Shown in pieces: positions 24,822 to 36,833 of a DNA stretch of 64,000 bases; the stretch's first letter is position 1; each line of letters opens with the position of its first letter. The notes under the pieces are model-generated. The model worked only from the letters and a program-made list of their open reading frames with translations, was not told the DNA's origin and searched no databases. Origin of the DNA: Acorus gramineus (lineage: Eukaryota; Streptophyta; Magnoliopsida; Acorales; Acoraceae); assembly GCA_030737835.1 (NCBI GenBank), contig CM060851.1, positions 4,430,615 through 4,494,614 of the forward strand. The letters run 5' to 3'. The position numbers and the translations under genes were made by a program.

Positions 24822-26214
24822 TAATTGTTTAAATGCCCCTTGATCAAGGGTCTAATTATTTTTTTATCTCTAGACTTTTTTTATTTATCCCTGAAATCTA
24901 GTTTTTTTTTTTTTACCCCTGACTTTTCATAATAACCAAACTATCTCTTATAGACCGAGTTACAAAAATACAGAAATATAATGTGATACACAGAGAAATA
25001 ATACATATAATTACAGACATTTAATAGTTATTTACAAAAAATATCAATGTATGCAAAGATGTTTAAATACAAAATGTTTAAATATACATTTTCAGTGTCT
25101 CATTATAATAGATTTATGAATTGTAATTCATTTCATTATCATCTGTAAGTAAATTCAATATACACAAAATTGTTATAGATATAATTCCCAAGTTTCGTTA
25201 AAATAGATACATCAATTTTTTGAATTACAACGTTTTCTTCTTATCTCAATGAAATCAATTGTTGTCTCACCCTTACTCCTCTTGATATCCTCTTGGGTGA
25301 AATGAAACCCACTGAAAGACCATCGAACTAGACTTTTAACGTAATTCATAATGAAGAACGCGATGTTCAAGCTACATCAAAAATTCAACAATCACTCAAA
25401 TACTTAAATAAATTTTCATTTAGCAATATAAACAAAATTAGTAATAGCATGAATCCGAACTGAAAATATACGAACAATTGTTATATTTTTGTGGAAGTAT
25501 TTCTTAATCCATATACTTAACAATTATAGAAATTAAAACATTACATTTTAATTATAAAAAGTGTCAATGTAATTAGCCTAAGGACATATAATTTTATGGA
25601 AATGTAATAACTAATTATAGTAATTTAATATCAATTTACATATATGTAAATGACTCACTACAGAAATTTTATAAACAATTATAGAATGTAATTAATGATT
25701 TACATGAATCATTAACATAACAACAATGCAACAAAAATTACATCATTACAGAATGTATATCAATGTAACAACTACAATATAACAACTACCAATGTAATAT
25801 TCAATTACAACAGAAATTATTATTTACATAACAATTACAACAAAAAATATCAATGTAATGCCCAATGACATAGACTACCATTTACATAACAGAAATGTAA
25901 TATCATCTATCATTCTTATAACAATTAAAATAGAAATTATAAAAACTATAATTTACAAAACAAATATGTAATATTATATATGGAACTAAACTAAGGACAT
26001 ACAATTACATAAATATATTGACCACTTACATAAATGTAATGATCAATTACAAAAGTATAATATCAATTTACAAATAGGGGTAGTTTAGGTATAAAAAATG
26101 TGGTGACACATGTCAGGGGAAAACAAAATAGAACCAGATTCCGAGTTAAATAAAAAATAATAAAATGTCTAAGGGTAGAATAAAAATTAAACGCTTGGTC
26201 TCATTTGAACAACT
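24822..26214. mobile_element. ~1.4 kb TIR element with TTACAT-rich interior
   Basis: The left part (ATTGTTTAAATG, then TCTAGACTTTTTTTATTTAT, then ACCCCTGACTT) matches the inverted right part (GTTGTTCAAATGAG..., TTAGACATTTTATTATT, TTCCCCTGACA). The 1.1 kb interior is AT-rich and packed with TTACATAA / ATTACAA / CAATGTAAT words. No ORF, and I could not define a target duplication. Confidence 0.5.
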
Positions 26215-26819
26215 CCCCCTCTTTTTTTTACTCAATTCACCAACAGCTCCTTTTAATTTGGGATACTTCAACGGTTATTTTATTAAAAATTTTCAAACTC
26301 AAATCCAAATACAGTTTCAATGTTAAGTTTCCCAAATCATCATGTTCCCTTTTTATGTAAAAAATTCATGCGTTTGAAAATCTAATAAATTAACATTTTT
26401 CAAAAATAAGTTTTAAATATAAGATTTTGAATCTTAATGTTTCAAACTCACATATGAACCAACCAAAATCTTAACAATTTTTTTTTAAAATAATTTGATA
26501 TGGGATAGAAATAAATAAAAAAAACTCAAAAGGATTGGAGAATACAAATATCAAAATTGGGTTTGAATTTAAATTTTAGTGAAATTCAAATTGTTCTAAC
26601 GAGCTGTTTGTGGCCAATTGGAGAAGGCAATTGTGGAAGACGCTGAGAACAATCTGAAGAACAGGTGTGCTCTACTTTTCACTCTTGCTTTTTAATCATT
26701 TATTATTACTACAATAATTTATTAATTTATTTTAAGTACACATATCTTCTGTTAAATGCCATTGGAAAAAGAAAGTGGACGTCATAAAGGCCAACAATGA
26801 GTAGTGGTGGGGATGCAAA
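26215..26819. other. AT-rich spacer
   Basis: No gene recognised. Words such as TGCGTTTGAAAATC and CAAACTCACATATGAACC near 26370-26460 suggest a decayed MITE of the same type as 47980-48200. Confidence 0.3.
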
Positions 26820-27222
26820 TCAAAATAGTCTCGTGATGATCCTTTTTTTTATTTTTTATTTTCTAACCCCAGTTTGTTTTGAGTGCTGTTACGTACATTA
26901 TTTTTTATAAAAATATGTATATTATGAGATGAGATATATAATTTGACAATTCACCATTTTCTTTTAGATAGAGAAAAATAGTAAAAAAAAACTAAATTAA
27001 GACACGACATATACCAACCAGAATTCAAAATAGTCTCATGATGATCCCTTTTTTTTTTCTAACCCTAGTTTGTTTTGAGTGCTGTTACCTATATTATTTT
27101 TTATAAAAATATGTATATTATGAGATGAGATATATAATTTGACAATTCACCATTTTCTTTTAGATAGAGAAAAATAGTAAAAAAAAACTAAATTAAGACA
27201 CGTCATGTACCAACCAGAATTC
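26820..27222. repeat. 205-bp tandem direct duplication
   Basis: Two nearly identical units, 26820-27024 and 27025-27222, both running from CAAAATAGTCTC(G/A)TGATGATCC to CCAACCAGAATTCA. They differ mainly by a short poly-T length change and a few substitutions, so the duplication is recent. Confidence 0.9.
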
Positions 27223-29219
27223 ATTTGGTTTTAAGTCATTTAAAACCTTGCAACATTTATTTTTAGTTTCCCGTGAAATTATCTAAAAATGATTTCTAAT
27301 TAATGTTTTTTCTAGATAAAATTAACCTTATAATGAGATAAAGTAGGAGAGTTTACAAGAAACAATTAATAACAATGAATTAATTATTTAATTATATATT
27401 TTTATAATATATTTATCAAAATTTATTCAACATTGTTATTATTCATTTTATCAACAATAAACACTGAAAGATTGGCTAAACAGACATGTATACGATAATA
27501 AGCCACATAGGAATTTAAACATTTAAGAATGAGTTTAGATCCATAATTTAATGATTAACAATAAAATTTACAAATATTGACTATAGAATATTGTTTAGCA
27601 TAAATTCACATTTTTTCCCCCACAAGTTCGATTGAATGGTCAGGTAACTGGTGCAACATGGCTCCACAGTATTTAATGTCTCTTCCACTGAATATTTTTA
27701 ATTACTGTTATATCTGACTTTCTAAATATAATTACTAACACAGCGAAAAATTAAAACAAAGATCCAACAAGCATTGAGATCATTCAACAAACTCACAATT
27801 CTCAAAAGACAAATAAAGCTTGAAAATATATTAATTAAAAGCTGAAAACCTAGATTACAGCCTTTTTTTTATACTAATTAAATATTACTAACAATTGATC
27901 TTAAGAGATCATTAGATTTGATAGAGATCAAATTCAAGTTGTTATAATAAAGATATTCAAAATTTTAAAAATTACAAAAAATAGAAAAATCGCTATTTTA
28001 AAAGCCTAAAACTAGGAAAAATGGAAAAATGAGTGTGCATTATGGTATAGCGATAACTTTTAAAGGTCCCCTCGATATCTAGCTCTAGTAAAAATTATAG
28101 ACAATTTCGAGCCCGAGACGGTTGATTTCTACGAGACTGTTTTTCTATAATTATTTGAAAATATCAAAAGTAGACCTTTTCGGATCTATCGCTCCAAGAA
28201 TGCATTGACAACTGTTCTGCATCAATTACTAATTATATACACATGTTAAATGCAATGTTAAACTAAATATATAAAATATAATTATAATATTAATATGAAA
28301 AATACAATATAGATTAAATATTTATAGAATATTTAATTAATTAAAATTTTCATTCTATTTAACATATAAGATAATAAATATATAGATCATGTAATATATT
28401 TTTTTCTATTATAATAAAAGTATCGTAACAAATCCTTATAAAATTAAATTGAAATAGATGTGAATTATTAAAATATATTGATATGATTTACTTAAAACTG
28501 ATTTTAAAGCCTTAAAATATATTTATAATTTATATAAATTTGATTTGAAATATTAAATTTTAAATAAATATATATATACATATATGATTATTAACTTTTG
28601 AGAGGGTAATGCATGCGCGAGTGACGACATATAATTCATTTATGACATGTAAATCATTCATGACTTATGTGACCCACTTGTTAGTCCCAATGATAATTGT
28701 CCAAAGTCCACCTAACAAAGTTTTCACAATGTTATTTAATTATTTTCCAACCCAAAACAATAAATAAATATATAAATAAATTAAATTTTCCAACAACAAC
28801 ATCCAACGTACGGATCCTATTGTGAGTGGGTCTCCACTTATGTGGATTAAACTTGAAAGCTTCAACTAAGTGGGAATTTCTAAACCTGAATGCTCCAACT
28901 AAGTCCACCTAACAAATTAGTTTATGATCAAGTCCAAAACCAACCAGTCAAATGTTTTATTAATGGCTGCCACACCCACAAGTATAGACAAATTATGGAG
29001 TATTAATTTGGGAAGAATGGTGGACTTTGACATTGACTTGGTTGCTGTTATACAATACAATACAGTTCTTCTTGCCTGGCCAGGGAATATTAAATAATTC
29101 TAAGTGTTACCTTCGTTAACGATCAATTAAATATTTGACTTCTTTGAACTAATAAAAATGCTAAATTCAATCTATTTTACACATAATCAATCCATGGCTT
29201 CATATTTGTAAAAATTATA
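27223..29219. other. 2 kb AT-rich gene-free region
   Basis: No ORF, RNA gene or clear element ends. A slightly GC-richer stretch at 28040-28200 (around TTCGAGCCCGAGACGG) looks like a repeat fragment of unknown type. Confidence 0.4.
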
Positions 29220-29228
29220 TACATTGTT

Positions 29229-29764
29229 GGGAAAAATCCATACAGCCCTCTAAAATCTGATTGAAAGCCATATAACCCCTGCATTTTTTTAAAATCCATG
29301 TAACTCTCTGAAAACACCTAGTAAATCGAAATAAGCCCTTGATTAAAATTTCTGTTGACAAATGATGAATATTTAGTGAATATCTTATTTGGTTAACCCT
29401 GATTGAAAACACAATATAATAAAAAACTTTACAATGTGTTTAAAATGTGAAAAATCTTATAAAAATGATAATTTTACTCTCTATGGATATATTATAAAAC
29501 CCTATTCAGATGGGCAAAATCGTTATTTTCATATGATTTTTCACATTTTTAACACATTGTAAGATTTTTTTGGTATATTGTGTTCTCTATCAAGGTTAAC
29601 CAAACATAATATTCACAAAATATTCATAATCTGTAATCATAAATTTTATTCAGGGGGTTATTTGAATTTACTAAGCATTTTCAAAAGGTTATATAGATTT
29701 TAAAAAAAATTAGAGAGCTATATGGATTTCAATAAGTTTACAGGGAGTTATATGAATTTTTTCC
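29229..29764. mobile_element. long-TIR foldback element, family F, copy C
   Basis: 536 bp; starts GGGAAAAATCCATACAGCCC and ends inversely with GGAAAAAATTCATATAACTC. The arms are complementary through most of the element. Flanks TACATTGTT and TATATTATT match at 7 of 9 positions. The inner sequence matches copy B closely. Confidence 0.8.
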
Positions 29765-30041
29765 TATATTATTTAATGGATTTGATATCGTTTATTCAAA
29801 ATGTTTCAATAAGATATATATATGAAGCTGATAAGATACATGAGAATATTATATTTTGGATAGCAGAAAGTATTAGTGTGTTCCAGCGCTCGTTTTTAAA
29901 ATGCGGGTCCATAACAATGTGTTATATATGATTACAACCAGCTCCATGGAACATTCTTTCCACTACTTAATTAGGTTTGTCGTTTATTTAAAGCATGGGC
30001 AAGGTGGGACATGACTATGGAAAAATAAGTCTATTTATCTA

Positions 30042-32287
30042 AGGGCCGGTTATTACCACCCCCATGAGATATTCATTCCACCCTAATTAATTAACCTACT
30101 ACTTCAAAATATGATAAAAATCTATCCCACCCCTATATATATTACACACTTAGGATTACAATCACACCCAATGCAGATTTTTCATCTCCTTCTGTCCCCA
30201 ATCTCTCCCTCCAGCGACCAACATCATTATTGACTCATCTTCAACGGTTGTCTCCGCCTCCTCCCGTGTCACCTCACATGGGTTCCTCCCCCTATCCCGA
30301 CTTCTGGGTTCCACCGGTTCCTCTCCATTATCAAAGAAGAGGGTTAGAATACCATCTCCTTCTTTTTTTTTTCTTTATGTTATGTTCATTGTTTAGGTCA
30401 CATATATATTACATTTGTTTGTATAAATTTTGTATAAGAAACCCCAGATTTTTTTGATTTTTTTTTTCAAACATAACCTTATTTTTAGGTTTGTTGGTGA
30501 AATGGTTATTGGAAATGGTTTGTTGTTGAGGGACCACAAGAAGAGAAAGTAGTAGTAGAAGATGTAGAGGAAGATTTAAAGATCAATGAGGTCAGCTTGA
30601 AAAGTTTTTTTTTATAGCAAATTTAACCCTAGTTTTAGAGATGATATTTTTACATTTTTTAAGTTCAAAATGGTACATAAATTGGTTATGGGTAATGTTT
30701 AATTGGTGAAAATGTTTATTAAATTAAAACACTTGGTTGATTGAGTCAGATTTATAGTGTTTATTCATTGAAAATTGTTGGTACATTATATATATCTAAT
30801 CCTCGAATGTGTTCATTGAGAATGATTGTTTGATTGAGAATGGCTTGTAACTTTGGTCGGATGAGATCGATGGCAAACCTTTTTTTTTTTTTTGTTATTG
30901 TTTTGTTAAGGAAGTATCAAAGATTTTTTTTTTGTATGTTGCTTATTAGTTATTACAATGAATTAAAATATGATTTGTTCCACTTGTGTCAATCAAATAA
31001 TTTGCATTTTGATTATGATAATCTATGATAATGAATGAAAAGACTGTTTATTGGATGTTGTTGATTGAATGAGAAACAATAGGTGATTGGTTTTTTATTG
31101 TTATATTGGTTGATTTAATGAGAAGCAATATGTGATAGTTATCTAATTGTTAGATTAGTTGATTGTTTAAACATTACTTATGAAATTGATTAAATTATAA
31201 TTTGCATGGCTATTATATGCAGCATGGCTCCAAAACAACGGGTTGCACAATGGCACAAAAAGAAATTCAAGATGTCATTCATTACCTGCAAGATGTGATT
31301 CCTCTACTCGACGCCCCCATTGCTCAGCGAAGGTCCAAGGAATGTCATGATCAACTACGTACAATGACAATGCATTTATGTGATTCATGTATATTGTATA
31401 TATTTCAAGAATGGCTATCGCAGGTCAACAATGTTTTGTATGGGTTTTTGGAGATGTTTCAAATAATGTTTTGTATGGATTATGTATGGTTTTTGAATGA
31501 TATGATGTGTTCAGACAATGGATGAATTCTAAGAAAAAATTTAAAATGACAACTGAATTGCTATCCACGGCTCCTTAAGTTGAAATGTTGAATGCAAGGG
31601 ATATGCACCCTTTGTTTAATGTATTTGTAATAGACTGAATGACTAGGTTGAACGCAGAGAGGTATGGTTGTAGATTGAATCAGTGCACAGATGCTCTGCA
31701 TGGAACAACATTGACATTGTCGACCATGTCTTAGACTGTCGACATCCAATCTGTCAAATCAAGTAGAAGACATGCCATTAAATTAATTGACACAAGCAGA
31801 GTCGACCAGTTATTACTGCATCGACATTGTATTTGTTGATGGAGTCCACAGAAAGTTCATTTTCCTACTGAGTTTGGTTCGACACACCAGTTGTCGACCA
31901 TCCATGAAAACCACTACCATTGTGTTGTCGAACAATGGGATAGGAAGTCCCAAATTTGCATCGACAGATATATTGTCAAGCGCATTCAGAAACATTCGAC
32001 AACCAACACGTCGACGCTTACAGAAACCATGAGACAAAGAATCTTGGTTCGGTATCGACAGACCTGTTGTCGACGACACTTTGATTCACCGCCAAGATCT
32101 GTGTCGAACCGTTTGAGATGGGATGGGGTTTTGTTTGTCAATTGTTTTGGGGGGAATGATCAGGGTGGGTTTGGTTAACATGGGGTGGGTTGTGCTAGGG
32201 TGGGTTTGGTTAGTTTCAAAAAATTAATATTTAATAGTTTAATGTGGGGTGGGGTGAATATCTCTTGGGGTGGTAATAACCGCCCCC
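30042..32287. mobile_element. 2.25 kb TIR element, Mutator-like, possible Pack-MULE
   Basis: TIRs of about 50 bp: the left begins AGGGCCGGTTATTACCACCC and the right, inverted, GGGGGCGGTTATTACCACCC. Perfect 9-bp flanks ATTTATCTA lie at 30033-30041 and 32288-32296. No transposase is recognised. The interior includes gene-like GC-richer islands: 30180-30350 (CT-rich leader-like start, short ORF) and 31202-31430 (an ORF containing MAQKEIQDVIHYLQDVIPLL). It also includes a stretch dense in TGTCGA words (31736-32108). Captured gene pieces would make it a Pack-MULE, but no source gene is identified. Confidence 0.7.
31736..32108. repeat. cluster of TGTCGA/TCGACA motifs
   Basis: About a dozen TCGAC/GTCGA cores occur in 370 bp, mostly as TGTCGA or TCGACA, on both strands and irregularly spaced, 180-550 bp from the right end of the element. 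They are otherwise sparse in this AT-rich region. Confidence 0.7.
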
Positions 32288-32423
32288 ATTTATCTATTGC
32301 AGGATGTTTTATAAACGTATGTCAACCGAAGGGATCGGTCTCCCAATCCGTCCTTGTGCTTTAGCCCCGCTTGAATGAGAGAATAGATAAGCAATAAAGA
32401 GAAATGGAGAACAGTAAAATTAA

Positions 32424-32818
32424 AAAAATGTTTGTTTATAAAAAAATAGGAGGGTATAGTTATGCTAGTATAAGTGAGAATATGTTGGTATTAGTATTTC
32501 AGGTCTTTCTGAAATTGTTTTATTCCACTGGTATTGAAGGTATTCATTTACATGCATGTCAAATCACATGTCATCATCTCAATTAAATCAGGGAACCCAC
32601 ATGTAAAATTAATTTTATCTTTTAAAAATATTTATCTATATCTCATTCGCTTTTTATCCATAATTTATTCATTATTAATCAAACAACATAAACTTCATTA
32701 TTATATTTTTTAATAAGAATAACTGAAAACATAACCAAACAAAAAATGACATATACATTATTAATATCAGAATAGTTATTTATCTTAGAATAGTTTATGT
32801 CGCTATTCAAACATGGAC
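32424..32818. mobile_element. Tourist-like MITE, family T, copy 1
   Basis: The ends carry AATGTTTGTTTATAAAA and, inverted, TCCATGTTTGAATAG. The inner block ACTTCATTATTATATTTTTT with GAATAACTGAAAAC is shared with copies near 44345-44655 and 45747-46172. About 395 bp. Confidence 0.55.
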
Positions 32819-33392
32819 TTAGAAGTTGGTTTAAAATCTATTAGTCTCATTCAAAATTACGAGAAATTTTTACAATTTTGTTAAATTTAACATAGTCTCA
32901 TATCGATTTTTTATTTTTAAAAAAACCATCCAGAACATAATCAAATCTAATTTTTGAAATCAATTCACTGTTCAACAACAAAAATAATTGAAAAAAAAAA
33001 GAATAACAAAAAGAAGAAACTCATCTTCCCAACGGAATAACGTCGGGTGGTCCATAGTCCTGGTAACAAGAGACCTTTTTTTTTCAGTCCACAAAAAAAA
33101 AAAAATATTTTTTTAAAATTAATTCTGAAGATACTTTTGTAGGCCGCAAAATCTTATCTAATCTATCTATAACTATCATAAATAAATAAAATAAATTTCA
33201 AAAATTAAAAAATATCCTAAAAATAATAAAATATCTTCTCGTCAGTATACTACCATCTAGTTCCATCTATAAACTCTTTTCAAAAGAAAAGGAGCCATGA
33301 CTTCAGTAATGGACAGGATTAATAAGTAATAACACGCATGGTTTTGAGTATTGACTCAACTATATATGTATGTGTACGAACCAATAGAGAAG
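32819..33392. other. AT-rich spacer
   Basis: No gene or definable element. It contains poly-A/T runs and low-complexity AT sequence. Confidence 0.4.
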
Positions 33393-33401
33393 AAAAATAT
33401 T

Positions 33402-34167
33402 GGGGAAATTAATTAGAAGTTATTGAGGGTACCTTTGTAATAATAATATATTTTTAGATTTTTTTTTAATTTTTTTAGGTCCCTCAATTAGCGGTGGTAT
33501 TATGTTTAGATCCTTTCATCCAACCTAACTTTTTTCCTTCCTTTTAGGTCTCTCCAACTTTCTCTTTCTCCCAAAAATAAATGAAAATGTGAGACTACCT
33601 CCACGCACCCCCCTCCACCAACCCCTCCCCCCCACCAACTGATCTCGCCTCCACCAACACCCCCCGACCTCTCCCAACCTCCTCCCACCGGAGTCCGACC
33701 GCCTCCCGCGACCCCATCGTCACCCACACCCCCTCCTGCGGCCCCATCCGTGACCTCGAACCCTCTTGCGACCCCATCATAGATCCCGACCTCTCTCGAG
33801 CCTCGATCTCGCCCACCAATATCAGTGTACAAACTGGGGATAACAGTGTACACAGTGAAACACACAGAACCTATAACAGATATAAGAGTGTACACAATGA
33901 AATACATAAAACCTATAACAGGCATAAGAATACACACACTGCACATAATAGTGTACACAATGTAAGACACAGAACCTATAACAGGTATAAGAGTGTACAT
34001 ACTGGGGGGTATAATGGGAAGAATGCACATAAAATGAAACGGCTGTTAGTGCCAGGGACCCAGGAAAAATAGCTCAACCACTTTAGGAACCTAAAGAAAA
34101 TAAGAAAAAGTCCAGAGACCTATTGTTATTACAGAGGTGTCCCTAGGAACCTCTAATTAATTTCTCC
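33402..34167. mobile_element. 766-bp Mutator-like element with C-rich insert and minisatellite
   Basis: TIRs of about 50 bp begin GGGGAAATTAATTAGAAG (left) and GGAGAAATTAATTAGAGG (right, inverted). Flanks AAAAATATT (33393-33401) and AAAAACATT (34168-34176) form a 9-bp target duplication with one mismatch. Inside are a strongly C-rich plus-strand segment (33600-33820, with ~30-bp imperfect repeats containing CGACCCCATC-type words) and a 42-bp minisatellite. The minus-strand ORF here is a by-product of the repeats, not a credible protein. Confidence 0.75.
33826..34015. repeat. 42-bp minisatellite with 21-bp half units
   Basis: Units start GTGTACA at 33826, 33847, 33889, 33952 and 33994, with a diverged half unit at 33931; spacings are 21, 42, 42, 21 and 42. 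The full unit contains ACCTATAACAGGTATAAGA. It lies inside the 766-bp TIR element. Confidence 0.85.
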
Positions 34168-34176
34168 AAAAACATT

Positions 34177-35138
34177 CATGACTACAGAGGTATAACCTCA
34201 CCAATTCTAATTTTCTATTATTTGAGATTGTATTAGAAACGTAAAGATACACTGTATATATAAAAAAATAATATATATAGAGTACTGTATGTGTACCTTT
34301 ATATTGTACTCTTTTTATTTTATACTTTCTGTTTCCCTCATTCACAATTCAGGATTTGTAATAACATTTTGAAATGGTGTTCAATAGTGGCAAAAATATA
34401 CTTATTTTTTAAGAAAAAAAAAGGATAATAAAAACTATCTTACCCAGGATTATATAATTTTCAAGATCATGAAATCTATTTCTTTAGTTGATTCTATCAT
34501 AAGATTTTAGGATGAGATAAGCCACCTTCCGGTGTATCAATTAGATTTAAATCAATAAACAAAATGTTTATATGTACTGATATAAAAGAGATGTAAATGA
34601 CCAACTACAAAGATGAAAGTAACCATGCAAATTGTCAAGAGGTGTATAAAGAGATTCCTGATAAATGCCTCATAAATTTATCTTGAGAGAGAAAGAACAT
34701 ATAGGTAGTGAACCAAAACAATGGCTTACATTTGATGACAATAATCTATAATGTTTATTCAATCTAACTGTTCAGATTAAAAAATAATGATGATGAAGAA
34801 AAATGATCGAGTACCCACAAAAACTAACAAATCAGTTCCCCAATTCTATTGTCAGGTCCAACCCAATTTAATTTCTGTTTTCTTCAAGTATTTTGTTCTT
34901 CATGTATTTGGCTCTCCGCCCCCCAGAGATACAAGGGAGATTTTTTTTTTTTCTTAAACTTTGGGTTACTTGTATCAATACTTGAAGGGATCATATGGGG
35001 GGGGGGGGGGGGGGGGGGTTCTTTTTTCCTTATAATGCTTTTTTTTTTTTTTTACTCTTTATCTCCTTGATCGGACATTGCCTGTTTTAAATTTTTTTTT
35101 TGAAATGAAAATGCCGACAATTTATTTAAAAAAAAAAA
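34177..35138. other. gene-free spacer with a G22 run
   Basis: No gene. A run of 22 G occupies 34997-35018, between poly-T tracts. Read accuracy here is doubtful. Confidence 0.5.
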
Positions 35139-35150
35139 ACCTGAAGCTTA

Positions 35151-35323
35151 GCTGGGCCTTGGTCTCTGGGCCTCGGTCTATGTTGACTCCCTACAGATTA
35201 CTCGCCCCCTATAGGGATTAGCCTAGGTCCCCTATTGTTGTTTATTGTATTTATTGGATCTATTTGGGCTTTGTACGTTTTTAATGAAATTGGGAGAAAG
35301 CCTGCCGTTTAGCTCTAAAAAAT
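35151..35323 (+). mobile_element. short LINE-type 3' end with 12-bp target duplication
   Basis: A 173-bp segment ends TTAATGAAATTGGGAG...TTTAGCTCTAAAAAAT, like the 3' end of a LINE transcript. It is flanked by exact 12-bp repeats ACCTGAAGCTTA (35139-35150 and 35324-35335). This fits a severely 5'-truncated LINE or a LINE-mobilised short copy. Confidence 0.65.
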
Positions 35324-35335
35324 ACCTGAAGCTTA

Positions 35336-36830
35336 ACCTTTTATGTTAAATTTGTCAAAATAAGGAAGTTTACTTCATTGATAAATATAGGGGGTGTTTG
35401 TCCACTGTATTTCTGCATTTATGCTTTACAAACTGAAAAAGAAAATAAAAAACTTGAACTGAATTCACAAATGAAACTTTATGTACTGCTGCCTTCAAAT
35501 CTTCAATTGGGAGACACATTCATGCTCTAATTATGAAATCTATATCCATGCGCAAAGGAATAAAGTTCAGTTTTGAGGGAAATATAAGCATTTTTATTTC
35601 AATAACATATAGAAAAATAATTAAACAATGTTTAAAAGGGGATGAAAGGAATAGAGAAAACATAAAAATCATACAACAAAGACCAAAGAACCTGGGTAGA
35701 CAAGATTTCTACAGAGTCCGGCTTCCTGACAAAAGAATAAAGTTCAGTTGCGAATTGGTAAATATCGAATTTTGCATGCAAGCTGATAAAGGCCTGTCCT
35801 AGCCATTGCTACATTCATGCTAAAGAGGTTTCAGTTTTTCTACAATACAACATCAAACATCTCTGTTGTAACGTGAAGCCAAAAAACTACATACTTTGAA
35901 CACTTCTAACCATAAGCTAATAAAAGGATGGAAATTAGAACAATTCGCAAGCCACTAAGGCATTATTTATACAATGAAGAGTTTATCAGTGGTATGCAAC
36001 AAGCTGGCATTTTGAACTTGGATGCTTCTTAGCAGAACATCTAAATTGGTCAATTTCATTTCCAGACATAGCAAATTGTAACATCACCACCTGTGGCTTG
36101 GAGATATCCGAGCATTCACAAGAACATAAATTTGGTGAACCATCTAATAAAGGTCTACAGATAATTTACAGCATATAATAATATTATAATACCATGTAAG
36201 AAATCACGTACTTGGACTATCACATACAAGTAGAGATACAACTTAACAACAGAATCTGGTGACCACACTTCAAGATGTCTTAGGTTTACCTATAGCACCA
36301 AAGCATATGCATGAACTGGATTGCCATGTCCCATGCCCAATAATTAAGCTTTGGTGCTAATTAAATGATACATCATACCCATTTCGAGACTGACCACATA
36401 AGAATCCCAATATGGGATAAATACTTTCAGTCTCTTCTAGAAGGCTTAGATTTTCAAATTGGTATTTTTTTTTTCCCTGGAGACAATGTAGATTTTGTTA
36501 CAATCACTTTTATTAAAGTGAGTTACAAATCTGAATGAGAACGAAAAAAATTAGGGAAAAAAAAAAAAACCCCATAAAAGATCCAAGGTAACCATTAGAC
36601 GGGAATCACGAGATGTCTAACGATTCCCTGACCATCACCCATGTGAACATCGTTAATGTTCAAAGATTAACAAACAGTCTTTAGAGAGAATGAACCATCA
36701 CCCCTGTAAACATTGTTAATATTCAAAGATTTCAACGCGTTCAAATTAGACTACCATTTCACTTTTCAACGACAGAACTAATTCGTAAATTAACAAATAC
36801 ATGAGGGTATTTTACTAAATGTATTTAACA
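35336..36830. other. gene-free spacer upstream of eL33
   Basis: No supported ORF. Moderately AT-rich unique-looking sequence; 36590-36730 has two copies of an ACCATCACCC(A/C)TGT(G/A)AACAT phrase. Confidence 0.4.
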
Positions 36831-36833
36831 TTT

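Noticed and set aside
28040-28200. Possible LTR-retroelement fragment
   Set aside because: Only a vague compositional resemblance; no primer-binding site, polypurine tract, terminal repeat or coding domain.
33826-34015. CRISPR-like spacing of short repeats
   Set aside because: Contiguous 42/21-bp tandem units without unique spacers, in a plant transposon.
33506-34030. Minus-strand ORF of 174 codons that looks like a multi-pass membrane protein
   Set aside because: It is the translation of the 42-bp minisatellite and a G-rich low-complexity segment inside a transposon; the hydrophobicity comes from repeat units.
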